From the NCBI GenBank assembly GCA_964035015.1, contig OZ035997.1, positions 17,088,463 through 17,152,462 on the forward strand: a stretch of 64,000 nt of DNA. Reading direction: 5' to 3'. The DNA comes from Corallium rubrum (Eukaryota; Cnidaria; Anthozoa; Scleralcyonacea; Coralliidae). Positions 1 through 10,843 of the stretch are shown here, one piece after another (within the stretch, counting starts at the first letter, position 1; every line of letters begins with the position of its first letter). The notes beneath the pieces are model-generated. The model saw only the letters and a program-made list of their open reading frames with translations, was not told the origin of the DNA and did not search any database. Position numbers and translations under genes: made by a program.

Positions 1-598
1 GCGACGAATTTAATTCAGTGACGAGCAAGAAAAATCCCGCTAGATCGCGCCAAAAACGTCCAATACGCATGCGAAGTAAACAAAAATCTGATCACTAGCT
101 CAAAAAATATGTTATCATAATTTATGCATTTAATTCGATGCGACGATACAGCGACGTCTGAAACGAACACGCATTTCAGACGTTGTATCCTTCTCACCGT
201 GACGGATACAACGTCTCAGACGAATTTAACTCTTCAGTCGAATTTAATTCGTTTCATACGTCGCAGTATCGTCGCATTTAATTAATTAATTAATTGATTG
301 AGTTAAATTCGTCTGAATTAAATGCGACGATACAGCGACGTATGAAACGAATTAAATTCGTCTGAAGAGTTAAATTCGTCTGAGACGTTGTATCCGTCAC
401 GGTGAGAAGGATACAACGTCTGAAATGCGTGTTCGTTTCAGACGTCGCTGTATCGTCGCATCGAATTAAATGCATAAATTATGATAACATATTTTTTGAG
501 CTAGTGATCAGATTTTTGTTTACTTCGCATGCGTATTGGACGTTTTTGGCGCGATCTAGCGGGATTTTCCTTGCTCGTTACTGAATTAAATTCGTCGC
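1..598. repeat. Large foldback (inverted-repeat) element
   Basis: The left arm (1 to about 283) and right arm (about 316 to 598) are reverse complements with few mismatches, around a short AT-rich loop at 284-315. Within the arms a motif close to GAATTAAATTCGTCTG recurs. The left end may run off the window. Related sequence recurs at about 600-665 and 13,680-13,780. No coding capacity is seen, so it reads as a non-autonomous foldback or MITE-type repeat. Confidence 0.8.
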
Positions 599-1656
599 AT
601 GAAACAAATTCGAGTTTACGTCGACTTTAACTATGAATTAAATTCGTCTGAATTAAATGCGACGTATGAACCAGGCCTTAAAAGCGATTTATTTTGTTTT
701 GAAGTCTAAAAAATTCTTAAGACGTTTAATCGATTCTTCCAGAGTATAAGATGCTGCCACCTTTTCATGCTATAAAAATTTGAACAGTACACCGAAATAA
801 GCAGAGAAAATGATAAACTTTCAGTTGCTCATGAATTATAATTATTTAATTGTCACTTAGGAGGCTGCGACATGTCTGCGCCTATTGTATATGAGTATAT
901 ATGCAGAATCGGCTATAGAATATTTAATCATTTTTACCCTAAAAACCGAATAGACCTATAAATTATGCTCCGTTCGCTTTCTAGGGATAAGTTCAAATAA
1001 AAAGAAGTTGTTTTTATGTAATATTGAGAAACGAAAACGGCCTTATCTGCAAAGCGTAAGGCATTTCCGGTTCTGACAATGTAAACAAAGTGAAACAATA
1101 GCTTAACTTTGAGCGGTTCGTGCGCTTACAAAATACGTTTGCCGACAACTGTTTTTAAAGATTACTAAACTTACGGTATTATATTACGACGAAATACACA
1201 CGACATTTCCAGGCTAGGTGCCACTTCAGAGAAATCTTAATTTATAAAACTTGACTAATCAGGTGCCGTAAGCGAATTTAAAAAGTAAGTCAAAAGAAAG
1301 AGACCATATCTGATACAAAACAAAACAAAGAGCTTGTATCCTTCAACCCAGATGAAACACAAGGTCTATATATTGCATTGCAAGAAAAAAATTTGAAATT
1401 CAAATCTAAATTGGTGGAGAAATAACAAGATCATTTCGAGGTATTGTCAGCTCTCATTTCCGCTCGAATCTTAGCCGTTCCAGCCGAAGCATAAAAAATG
1501 TGTCAAAAATGAAGAACAAATTATCAAGTGGCAATTTTTATAGCGGTTTAATAGTAAGTGAGGTAAAGGTAAATAATGGGCGAAAAACAAAGGAAATTCA
1601 TTTTTGCCTTCAAAAAACCGTTGGTCGGTTTTTAGGGAGATAGCCTCTTAAGAAAT
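599..1656. other. Anonymous AT-rich DNA, probably intron
   Basis: I see no exon, RNA gene or clear repeat here apart from short GAATTAAATTCGTCTG-like fragments up to about 665. It lies upstream of the first recognisable ZC3H13 exon and is probably intronic if the gene starts before the window. Confidence 0.4.
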
Positions 1657-1657
1657 A

Positions 1658-1822
1658 GAAAATTGCCGCCCGTGTTTATATAGCCTGATGCAAGTACGAG
1701 AGTGAGTTGAGAGAATTCCAAATTTATGTGAAAAATTATGTATATACATAAGTATTTTCGAATTGTCTCAAACTCACTCGAGTGTTTGTATCAGTTTGTA
1801 TAAACACACGGCGTCCATTTTC
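1658..1822. mobile_element. MITE with ~50-bp terminal inverted repeats
   Basis: The left end beginning GAAAATTGCCGCCCGTGTTT is the imperfect reverse complement of the right end, which finishes AAACACACGGCGTCCATTTTC. A TA dinucleotide flanks both ends (1656-1657 and 1823-1824), which fits a Tc1/mariner-type TA duplication. The superfamily is inference. Confidence 0.6.
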
Positions 1823-1886
1823 TACCGCGTAAGATTCAACCTATTTTATAAAGGAAGAAATTGAGAATCGCTAAAGCATTACAGAT

Positions 1887-2057
1887 GGTTCCAGGTTGCT
1901 TTGGGCGGAAATGTTCGAAATTCATTTTGAAGTTCGCAAGTTCGTTTTGAATTTCGCATTTCATGGGCTACTTAGTTGCTAGTAGCCAATCAAATGCCTA
2001 GTTCAAGGCTAACTTCGGAACCAAGTTCAAAATTTCCATCAAAAGCAACCTGAAACC
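1887..2057. mobile_element. Small MITE with ~20-bp inverted termini
   Basis: The left terminus GGTTCCAGGTTGCTTTGGG and right terminus CAAAAGCAACCTGAAACC are inverted copies. The ~170-bp body has no coding potential. No clear target duplication was identified. Confidence 0.55.
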
Positions 2058-2269
2058 GACTGTAAATAGTCGATAATACTCTTCACTAAAATCCCGTTTC
2101 ATACAGTACAGGACCATTTCCAACTGACAAAATATCCAGGAAGCCTGCATGTTAACATTTATTTACTGCATTAATAGCTCTCAAACTAAATGTCCGCAAA
2201 GGTTTGGTTAATGTGTTAGTATTGGAACCTGCATATAACGGGAACCAAGCGATGTCGCACGGTTCCGTT

Positions 2270-2513
2270 TTACAGTTAATTTCATATTACTTTACCGCGG
2301 TGTGTTGCGAAGTTCGTTCGGAAATAGTCCAGGACGTTGTAACCAAGGTTAATTATCCATTGAAATTTCTAGCTTTGCATCAAAGCTCATTTTCATTGGA
2401 TAATTGGCAACCTTGTTGACAACGTAGTTGCCAAGTTCCAAATGAACTTCGATCGCAACTTCCCAATGAACTGCGCAACACGCGACGGTAAAGTAATATG
2501 AAATCAACTGTAA
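2270..2513. mobile_element. MITE-like inverted repeat
   Basis: TTACAGTTAATTTCATATTA at the left is matched in inverted orientation by TAATATGAAATCAACTGTAA at the right, with further inverted similarity inward (GTGTTGCG with CGCAACAC). The centre holds a second short palindrome around 2,355-2,402. It is non-coding. Confidence 0.55.
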
Positions 2514-2754
2514 GCTATACTTGATTTATAATCTATTACTCCCAATGCAACGACAGTAAGACTGATCTCGTACATTTCGACAACGCATTTCAAACTGGGG
2601 TTTATTGCTGTTGTCTTCACAATGATTTTGTCTTATTCAGCAGACTATTTTTGACAAACAGAAATCCCAGATATGTTACTAGTGTATAACATTAGCACCG
2701 CATGAAGAAAAAAATATCAGTGGATTTCGACATTTTGTATTCTGTTTGATGTAG

Positions 2755-2952
2755 GTTCACGTTACAGAGAAGTGAATGAACGTCATAGTGGAGCTTGGCA
2801 TGAGCGCAGGGTTGATAGACACTACCGAGAGCCAGAGAGAGAAAGAGAAAGGTTTCCTGAAAATCGTGAGCGTGTACACGAAGATACAAGAGGTACAAGA
2901 CCTAAACGTCCTCCTCGATCATCTCCTGAAGGAAGCCGAAATGACCGAAGAG
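2755..2952 (+). CDS. ZC3H13 orthologue, RE-rich exon (first recognisable, partial gene)
   Basis: This exon encodes a charged Arg/Glu-rich segment (NERHSGAWHERR, REPERERERF, RPKRPPRSSPEGSRNDRR) typical of the low-complexity middle of ZC3H13/Flacc proteins. The donor AG|GTATGG at 2952/2953 is in phase 1 and joins in frame to the exon at 4430. The acceptor is placed after TGATGTAG (2754); a second possible acceptor lies after TTACAG (2767). Earlier exons, including the CCCH zinc finger expected of the family, were not found and are probably outside the window. ZC3H13 is a subunit of the m6A methyltransferase regulatory complex (MACOM) with WTAP, VIRMA and HAKAI in the nucleus. Assignment rests mainly on the downstream exons. 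Confidence 0.7.
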
Positions 2953-3375
2953 GTATGGACTATGATAGCGTTGTATTTGAAAACATTTATTCCAAAGAAC
3001 TTACATGCATTACAATTCCACATTCCCAATTCCCAAATTACAAACAAACCCCGGTACTGGACAACTAGCGCGTTTACGGGTAGTTTTGGAACCGAGTACT
3101 CCATAACGGACTCGTACTTACAGGATACCCGTACGCAGAATATAACGCCACGTCAATAAACGTAAAACACTTTGACGCATCCGCGCTCACGAAATTGGGC
3201 AATTCTCCTTTGTGTGCTCTTTTTGTGTGAGTGTGCGAGATACTGGCTGTTCTCTCTTTTCTATCACTAGCTTGGCAAACTTTGCATTGTGTTAACGCTC
3301 CACTCAACGTCACGTAATACATTGTGCACTCGAACAATACAATACCCTAGAAGACAATACAACACAAGACTATAC

Positions 3376-3605
3376 AACACGACACGACACGACACGACAC
3401 GACACGACACGACACGACACGACTCGACACCGCACCGCACCGCACCGCCGCACCGCACCGCACCGCACCGCACCGCACCGCACCGCACCGCACCGCACCG
3501 CACCGCACTACACTACACTACACTACACTACACTACACTACACTACACTACACTACACTACACTACACTACACTACACTACACTACACTACACTACACTA
3601 CACTA
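3376..3605. repeat. Pentanucleotide microsatellites (ACGAC), (ACCGC), (ACTAC)
   Basis: Three blocks follow each other without spacer: ACGAC repeats (about 3376-3428), ACCGC repeats (to about 3507) and ACTAC repeats (to 3605). All lie in the ZC3H13 intron 2953-4429. Open frames across them are low-complexity artefacts. Confidence 0.95.
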
Positions 3606-3692
3606 TTACAGAACCATCCTCAGAGACATTTGAACTCCCGCTCGAATCAGCCAAAAATTTTCGGTTGACTTTAGCAGTGTAAGACATCATGA

Positions 3693-3969
3693 AATACAAT
3701 ACAATGCAATACAATACAATACAATACAATACAATACAATACAATACAATACAATACAATACAATACAATACAATACAATATACAAAACAAAACAAAACA
3801 AAACAAAACAAAACAAAACAAAACAAAACAAAACAAAACAAAACAAAACAAAACAAAACAAAACAAAACAAAACAAAACAAAACAAAACAAAACAAAACA
3901 AAACAAAACAAAACAAAACAAAACAAAACAAAACAAAACAAAACAAAACAAAAAAAACAAAACAAAACC
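3693..3969. repeat. Pentanucleotide microsatellites (AATAC) then (AAAAC)
   Basis: AATAC repeats run to about 3782 and pass directly into an AAAAC run that ends near 3969. They sit in the same intron as the preceding pentamer blocks and share the 5-bp period. Confidence 0.95.
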
Positions 3970-4087
3970 ACACAACACCACACCACACCACACAATACAA
4001 CATAACATAGTACAGTGTAGTACAGTGTACAATACAATACAGTACAATGCAGTACAGTACACTACAGTACAATACAGTACACTACAC

Positions 4088-4249
4088 ACTACACTACACT
4101 ACACTACACTACACTACACTACACTACACTACACTACACTACACTACACTACACTACACTACACTACACTACACTACACTACACTACACTACACTACACT
4201 ACACTACACTACACTACACTACACTACACTACACTACACTACACTACAG
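4088..4249. repeat. Pentanucleotide microsatellite (ACTAC)n
   Basis: This is a near-pure ACTAC run flanked by degenerate AGTAC/AATAC copies on both sides (about 4010-4087 and 4250-4280). It is the last block of the pentamer cluster in this intron. Confidence 0.95.
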
Positions 4250-4429
4250 TACACTACAGTACAGTACAGTGCAGTGCAGTACCATACTGAAATGATAGAG
4301 TCAATCAAGGACATCGGCAATCGCCAGTTGAAGCGCGAATTACACAACAGATACTTTGAGTGCCAGCGTTTACACCACGCAACAGACTGAGATAGTTACT
4401 CATTGTCTTTGTTGTTCAAATTTGAACAG

Positions 4430-4547
4430 GATATCGAGAAGACCAAGAACGACGTCCATTTTCACCCCCTGAAGAATCTGAAGAATGGGATTACGAAGAA
4501 GGACATAGTCCTGTAACACAGATGAAAGAACAGCCGACTGTATCAAG
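4430..4547 (+). CDS. ZC3H13 orthologue, internal exon
   Basis: The acceptor TTTGAACAG|GA at 4429/4430 and donor AAG|GTAAGA at 4547/4548 give a 118-nt exon that joins in frame to both neighbours (phase 1 in, phase 2 out). It encodes an acidic, proline-containing segment (GYREDQERRPFSPPEESEEW, then DYEEGHSPVTQMKEQPTVSR). No domain is visible by itself. The continuous reading frame through both junctions supports it as a real exon. Confidence 0.75.
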
Positions 4548-5265
4548 GTAAGAACTAAGACTAATCATGGCAAGGATATATCTTATAAATATAAGAAGTC
4601 GGTCACGATTTTAAAAGATAGACAAAAGGACTAAAATGTATTGTAATACCAAATTTGCGAAGCATGTGCATGTAATTCTTGGTTTGCACTTGACGTACAA
4701 AAAAATTGTTGCTATTCTGTTTTCCTCCAACATTACCGTCTTATCTTTGTCTTTTGAATCTCAAGGGCTTGAATGCAAACCATCATTACTGTACGCTGTG
4801 AACTTTGTAAGTTATGAACTTCGAAAGCTACCCGTGAACTCTCTTATTGTTGTTATTTCTTTTTAATTAGCTGTTAACAGGATCGTAGTTGGTAACTATT
4901 CCGTGTTAATAATACATCGGTCAATTATACGTTAATTGGCATCTGTAGCTAACATAAGTAATGGATATTGGTAAAGAGAAATATCGATACTAAATTAGTA
5001 CTTTCCGTGTTCTTGTCGGCAGTATAGCCACAGTGCAATACTATGTTGATAACAATGATAAGCTGTTGAGGTCACTATATAGACAATGAGTGCAGGAACA
5101 CCCTTGTACAAAACTTGTGGCAGAATGACATGTAATGGTTTAATTCTGATGGGTTTGACTAATAGAAAAATGTGCTGACGTTCGGAATGATTGTCCGCCG
5201 CTGTATACTTGTTTAGCTACAGTACTGTATAATCATGGTAAAATTGCTTCGTTTTCTCTTTTTAG

Positions 5266-6071
5266 AAAACGTCCGAAAGAACAATCATCTCCCCGCTCCC
5301 CTCGGTCAGAAGCACCAAAACGTAAGAAGGTTTCCTCTCCAGAACCAGTTCCTCAAGATCCACAAAAAACAAAAGAGAAAATTCCGGAACCTTTGGATCA
5401 GCAAGCGACACCCACGGCCGAGAACGTAAAAGAGCATGAAAAAGAAAGCAAAAAGTCAAAGAAAGATAAGCCAAAGAAAACAAAGAAAAGGAAATTATCA
5501 GAAACTGAAACAGAAACTACGGAAGCTGTGGATACCCCCGAACGCAAGCGATCTCGTGAGCCTGAACAAACGAACAAAGAGAAGCAAGTTAAAAAATCAA
5601 AGTCAAAGAATCAACCTGAAGTGTTGGTAAGACCATGGTCTGATTTAGAGAATGACGAAGATGACTTGAAGGGACAAGAGAAAAGGGAAAAAGATAACGT
5701 TGAAACGGCAGTTCAAAGTGAAGTTGCGGCCAGAACGGATGACATTGATGGAAATAAGGCAGGAGGCGAGGTTTTTAGTGATTGGAGTGATGCCAGTGAG
5801 GATGCCGTGTTGAATAAAGAAGATACCGCTGAGCCATCACAGGTAAATGACAACCTATTTAATGTAGAACCTGAAAAAGAAGAAGAGAAAGAAGAGGAAG
5901 CCGCTGATGGCGACGCATCGTTTGATGACGTTTATGATCCAATCAGTGATGACGAGTTTGAGGCAATGTTTGCTGGCGATGAAGACGAGGCTGTAATGAA
6001 AAAGAAGACAACGCCACTCGCTGTCGATGAAGTAGATTGGAGTATTCTTGCTTCTACGGTAGTCAAAAAAG
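5266..6071 (+). CDS. ZC3H13 orthologue, large acidic/Lys-rich exon
   Basis: The acceptor CTCTTTTTAG|A at 5265/5266 and donor AAG|GTAAAA at 6071/6072 define an 806-nt exon. It begins with a basic, nuclear-localisation-like stretch (APKRKKVSSPEP, KKSKKDKPKKTKKRK) and turns acidic. Near its end are VYDPISDDEFEAMFAGDEDE and VDEVDWSIL, which match the conserved ISDDE...LxxxxAGD...VDWS block before the C-terminal domain of ZC3H13. The exon ends in phase 1 and continues at 8602 with no exon needed between. An in-frame extension past 6071 to the stop at 6119-6121 is intron read-through. Confidence 0.85.
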
Positions 6072-6159
6072 GTAAAAAATACTTTAATTTCTACTATTTT
6101 CGTTTATTTATTTCTTTGTAATGAGTAATGATTTATTTAACGTCGTAAAACACAGGATG

Positions 6160-6365
6160 TGGTCGCCCAATCATCCGAGCCAGAGGCTCATGTTAAAAGT
6201 GCACGACATAAGCTAAGACCTAAGTGTTGATTTTACGGAGGGAGGAAAACCGCAGAACCCTGCGAAAAACCCTCGAAGCACAGGAGACCAACTAAACTCT
6301 ACTCACATGAAATTCGAGAACGGGGCTATTCCGAGACGGTCACCCATCCAAGTACTAACCCCGTT
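6160..6365 (-). mobile_element. 5S rRNA-derived SINE (fragment)
   Basis: On the - strand, 6,365 down to about 6,325 matches the box C half of a 5S rRNA gene: CGGGGTTAGTACTTGGATGG followed by GTGACCG. This is the same 27-nt stretch found in the 5S genes of the array at 44-64 kb. It then continues into an unrelated body (about 6,320 to 6,160) that is not 5S. A 5S head fused to an unrelated body is the structure of 5S-derived SINEs (SINE3 type). The 5S head is 5'-truncated here and abuts a CTTT microsatellite. It lies in the ZC3H13 intron, antisense to the gene. Confidence 0.65.
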
Positions 6366-6403
6366 CTTTCTTTGTGTTTAATTGCCTTTCTTTCTTCTTT
6401 CTT

Positions 6404-6540
<137 letters not shown>

Positions 6541-6956
6541 TCCAGTATCATTTCGAGATCAGTGTTAGCATGTCATTTCACAATCCATGCATGGTAAATG
6601 TAAAGGTGTTTAATTAGAATAGCAAGAATGATTCGAAAACAATAGTATGAGCGGAGAACTTTTTTATATATTATACGAGGGCTCCGTGAATTTTCAACGA
6701 AATCCCTTGTTTGCATTATCTCGTGATTTGGTTGCAATGGTTTACGTCATGTAAAACACTGTTGTACATGATGCATGTGTTACTATTTAATTCAGAAACA
6801 GTGAATACATAAATAGGAGTCAATCGACATGTGCGAAAGTGCAAGGGAACAGTATTTACTGTGGGTGTTTATTACATCTGTCTTTTAACAAACTGGACAT
6901 TCGTTCTTAAGAAACTTCATATTAGACGTAAATATTAAGTGTGGTATGAAGTGTCA

Positions 6957-7038
6957 TGAAAACAGCTCCCGTAGGGTTTGCATGCTAAAGTTGATTATCA
7001 TTGCATGCAAATCCTGTATACAAGAGCTGTTTTCATGC
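6957..7038. repeat. Short inverted repeat
   Basis: ATGAAAACAGCTC at the left and GAGCTGTTTTCAT at the right are inverted, with internal copies of GCATGCAAATCCT. Probably a small MITE remnant in the intron. Confidence 0.45.
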
Positions 7039-7685
7039 AAATCCTACGGAATTAAACTTTATACTGCACTATAAACCGAATATTATATTTTCTCGTGCGT
7101 TTTACATTTCATGCAGAGTATGCATGTTCACAAAATGTTAATCTCCCATTTGTCCTGGTCATCCTTGTCGATTAGTCATATCATCAGTCGCCTTCATCGG
7201 ACAGGCAAGGTTAATTTTAGTCCGTTGTTGATTGCTTATAACTGTCTTGTAAGTTCTGTATTGGTGGCTCGATATATAGGAAAAACTATAAACAATCAGA
7301 TTCTTGCCTATAAAACGTTTCATGTTGTAGATTCGTGCTTCGTTCTAGTTCCTTGCACATCCCTAGTTAATCTTGAGTATTGAAAAGTATTATTAGACGG
7401 TCCAAGTATTAGGGGAGAAATCTTTGTTCTATAAAGGTCAGAAACTCTAATTTGCATTACATTTGCATATTGCAATAAATGTAATTTGTCCAGATACACA
7501 AATGCGGAAAGTGTAAAACTTTTCAATTATCAGCACTGACACTAGAGCTATGCAAAGAACTAGAATGCGGCACAAATCTTGACTATACGAAACACTTTAG
7601 GGAAAAAATATAATTTGTCATCATATAATTTTTCTTCTTAAGCTACCTTAATTGACCACGTTATTAGCCGGACTGGAAAAGTGAG

Positions 7686-7883
7686 AGCAAAGTGAAAAGG
7701 TGGTAAACTGCCGAGAATAGATTTGATAACAAAATACTGATGTTTCGACCAGAGCCCTTCATCACAGTAAAATGTGATGAAGAGCCGCTCTGCTCGAAAC
7801 GAAACTATTCTATGCAGTTTACTACCTTTTCACTTTGCTCTATCTAAAACACTGCCTACGCAGCACTCTACTTTTTTACACTT
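7686..7883. mobile_element. Mini Penelope-type insertion, head-to-head hammerhead-like halves
   Basis: A 198-bp insertion is flanked by a 13-bp direct repeat CTGGAAAAGTGAG (7673-7685 and 7884-7896). It consists of two inverted copies of a PLE-type terminus that meet at about 7,768-7,773. Each half has a hammerhead-like core: a (G)TGATGA box, a stem II hairpin and CGAAAC (- strand 7,738-7,768; + strand 7,773-7,801). The box starts with G where a functional hammerhead has C, so both cores look inactive. The tail contains ACTGCCTACGCAGCACTCTA, shared with the insertion at 16,376-16,556. Confidence 0.65.
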
Positions 7884-7920
7884 CTGGAAAAGTGAGGGTA
7901 TAGTTATAGAACAACCAGGC

Positions 7921-8118
7921 GGGATTCTTATCCGTAAAATAAACAATAAAGTTCAGCAAACAACGCGCAATAAAGCCATGGAGAGATTTTAAAATATTTT
8001 TATTTAATTTTAGTCCTTAAATTATATTAAAATGTTTTAAAACCTCTCCTCTCAGTGGCTTTATTCCGCGTTGTTTGCTGGGCTTTACTGTTTATTTTAC
8101 GAAATGGAAATAAGGGTG
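7921..8118. repeat. Foldback MITE-like element
   Basis: The left arm (GTAAAATAAACAATAAAG, then CAGCAAACAACGCGCAATAA) is inverted at the right (GGCTTTATTCCGCGTTGTTT, then GGGCTTTACTGTTTATTTTA) around an AT-rich centre at about 7,990-8,040. It is non-coding. Confidence 0.65.
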
Positions 8119-8227
8119 CAGTAAGCGCTAAATTTCCAATTTCGTATGAAAAGATGGACGCTTATTGGGGAAGGCACTAATTACTAATTAGAGTGTCGAC
8201 ATAACACAATTTGTTTTTGCTATAAAC

Positions 8228-8265
8228 ATACCTTGATGAAGGGTTCTGCTCGAAATGTCAGTACT
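8228..8265 (+). ncRNA. Degenerate hammerhead-like motif of PLE type
   Basis: TTGATGA (8233-8239), a GGGTTCTGCTC stem II, GAAA (8252-8255) and a GTC triplet (8257-8259) are arranged as in the PLE hammerheads at 10.5 and 10.86 kb. The first core base is T instead of the required C, so cleavage activity is unlikely. It marks PLE-derived sequence in the intron. Confidence 0.4.
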
Positions 8266-8601
8266 TAAGGATACGAGAATGTGTACGAGGTTGACAAATC
8301 TCATATTTTTACCATTAACAGCAATCAATATACAAGGACAAATAAGTTTGCATACGCTTTTTCTGTATATCAACCCTGGGGGTGTTCTTAGCCCTTCTAG
8401 TTCGTCATCAGCTAGCACCTTGTGGTTGTATACACGGTTGGGGGCAGTATGACATTCGACCACACCACATATAAACTTAATACCGATGCATTACTTGTTG
8501 TTTTAATACAGAAAGTACATGCTGACTTGTGTCGCAGCTATTATTGCACACTGTTTGCATGCCAACAAGTATAGATAATTGTTGATTTTCTTTTAAACTA
8601 G

Positions 8602-8927
8602 AGTCCGAACCTGGTGACTACATCAAGCGATTTTCTGCTGGTAATATATTCTCCAGAATTGGGCTGTCATCGGCCCTAGCGGGTCCAGCTCTTACGAAAC
8701 TAGTTCAAGAAAAGTGCGCCCATGACGCCCCGAATATGAAAATGAAAGACTTATTAGCGAAGCCGACGGGAAATAAGTTTACTCTTGGGGCACTGGTAGC
8801 AGCCGAGGCGAGGAAAATTAAAGAGAGAGCGAACGTCGTAAACGACATTGGACCTTGCAGACGTGCTTTGTGTGCTCGCAGAGATTTTAACATCCGAAAG
8901 CAACTTCGAAAATTGACTTCGACCAAG
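8602..8927 (+). CDS. ZC3H13 orthologue, conserved C-terminal domain exon
   Basis: This is the diagnostic exon. After the acceptor TTTTAAACTAG (8601) it encodes SEPGDYIKRFSAGNIFSRIG, then LSSALAGPALTKLV, and later NDIGPCRRALCARRDFNIRK. This matches the C-terminal signature of animal ZC3H13 (FTPGAVxLRVGISxxLAG...LGPCCKALCxRRDxAIRKQL pattern), the region conserved from vertebrate ZC3H13 to insect Flacc. The donor ACCAAG|GTATGT at 8927/8928 is in phase 0. The exon joins the acidic exon at 6071 and the terminal exon at 12,266 without a frame break. The domain belongs to a protein of the nuclear m6A writer's regulatory complex; molecular contacts cannot be read from sequence. Confidence 0.9.
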
Positions 8928-10270
8928 GTATGTATCAGAGTCAAGGGAATAATTATGTATGCAGTGGTGAATACTATACCAACATTATATCTGATAAAAA
9001 ATACCTCGTTTTGAGATTAATCATCCAGATTGTCTTTTTTGTGTGGTTTTCTTACTTTTGGTAAATTCGTGTCGGCACTGCCACTACTCCATTGCATAGT
9101 GACTAATTCAAAACTCATGTATCATGGCGTTTAAAACAAACGTTGGTCCTTCGCTGCGAAAGGAATATGAACAAAATGATAATAATATATTTCTCAATAT
9201 TTGTCAATCGACAAAAATGTTTCTCGACTATATGATCGGTTGATCCCAGTAGAGAAATTGGCTTTAACATTGCCAGTGCAAGTGACTACTATAAGAAACT
9301 AAGGACTGAACTATTTACAATAACACTAAAAAAGAAGTTTTCGACTATTAATCATCTTGAAAAACAGAATCGTGCATATTTTTCCCCAAATTGCACTCAA
9401 AAACATGCTGCTACCTAACTTATTAATGCTTGATATTTTTAAACTTGATATTTTTAAATTATGGTGTACATGTATAACTTGAGTGTTGAAGGCAGTGTTG
9501 CACTATGGAATTTTTCGTGCAACCTGTCTCACAATTTTGTTGCGACGAAAGTTGCACGAGAAATTCGATGGTATAACATAGCCCGCAATTACCAAGTTTT
9601 GCAATATTTTTGTTGCAGCAAGCGTTGCATGAAGTAAAATCAAATTCTATACACAAAGTAGAAGCAAGTTATACTTTTCGGAACGATTGTGCCAAAGCTG
9701 CAACGCATTTTCAAAGTATTGCACAGTGTAAAACTCCAGTTTCAACTTGTGACAGAAGTTGCAAGAAACGTTGCAATGCAGGAGATTCAGCCGTTGCGAG
9801 ACAAGTTGCACGAAAAATTGCAAAGTACAAAACTGCCTTTGTTTTTTAATTTAACTTATGAATTTCGCTATGTAGTTAATTAAACAAATTACGCCGAGTA
9901 ATTATAAGTAATACCATGCCTTGAGGAAGGTTGGTGATTAAATGTTCCGAAAGCCGAGGGAAGAAGGATTTGCGTTTCACTGCAGAGATTTCTTTAATTG
10001 TGATGGCTTTTTTGAAGGACACATGCAATTTGACATTAACGCAACGAGTTTAATCAAGCTTCATGTTCCCTGTGAGTAGTAAAATCAAATGCCCTTTTGA
10101 TGTTCGCTTCTCCATCTTGATGGGGAGAAAATTTGAAATTAGGGAAGCAATTGCATGATTCGTATACACCATGCAGATGTATATATAGCTAGAATGGTAT
10201 AGCTAAACAAGTTTGCATTGTTATTGGGACCTTGCATGCAGTGCATGACGTTATGAAATGATATCGCATT
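8928..10270. other. Intron sequence with TTGCA-rich degenerate repeats
   Basis: First part of the 3.3-kb last intron. From about 9,490 to 9,840 the motif GTTGCA(C/A) and its complement recur irregularly in both orientations, suggesting an old foldback element. No exon or RNA gene was recognised. Confidence 0.4.
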
Positions 10271-10278
10271 TGAAACTT

Positions 10279-10280
<2 letters not shown>

Positions 10281-10353
<73 letters not shown>

Positions 10354-10375
10354 CTACAGACGGTACATATACATA

Positions 10376-10456
<81 letters not shown>
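10281..10456. repeat. Two (AT)n microsatellites
   Basis: AT runs at about 10,281-10,352 and 10,379-10,456 are separated by a 26-bp non-repeat stretch. The second run abuts the PLE-derived terminus beginning at 10,457. Confidence 0.95.
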
Positions 10457-10459
<3 letters not shown>

Positions 10460-10494
10460 AATATAGTAAGGTTAGATATACTGCCGAAACAGAG

Positions 10495-10546
10495 AACGTA
10501 GGAGTCTAACGTTTCGAGCGAAGGCCCTTCGTCAGAGAGAAACGTG
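10495..10546 (-). ncRNA. Hammerhead ribozyme motif (PLE-associated)
   Basis: Read on the - strand: CTGACGA (10535 down to 10529), a stem II hairpin GGGC-CTTC-GCTC, GAAA (10515-10512), then CGTT with predicted cleavage after GUU, between 10508 and 10507. Stem III is only two base pairs, as described for hammerheads of Penelope-like elements, which may act as dimers. Stem I can form from ACGU...UCU before the core and AGA...ACGU after the cleavage site, with an internal loop. All invariant core bases are present. Activity is inference. Confidence 0.65.
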
Positions 10547-10843
10547 AAAAGTGTAAACAAACAACGAGCTTATATACGAAAGGTAATCATGTGACCAAAA
10601 ATAAGCCAATCAGATAAAAATGACAATAACAAACTGATGAGATGTGAAAAATTAGCCAATCAAATCAAAATAACAATAACAAATCGATGATGAGATGCGA
10701 AAGACATTTGCTATTCGTACCGTCGATGAGCAAGAAGGAGGGGGTGTAAAAAGAATGAGCGAGAGTAAAAATAAATAAATAAATATATAAAGTGAAAACC
10801 AAATATTACCAGGGTTAAGTCACGTTGGCCTGAAAAACAGAGA

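Noticed and set aside
3671-4072. Cysteine/phenylalanine-rich - strand open frames resembling membrane proteins
   Set aside because: They are AAAAC and AATAC repeats read on the other strand.
3289-4390. Long open frames of 80-233 codons at 3.3-4.4 kb
   Set aside because: They are translations of pentanucleotide microsatellites; a period divisible by neither 2 nor 3 gives open frames in several registers.
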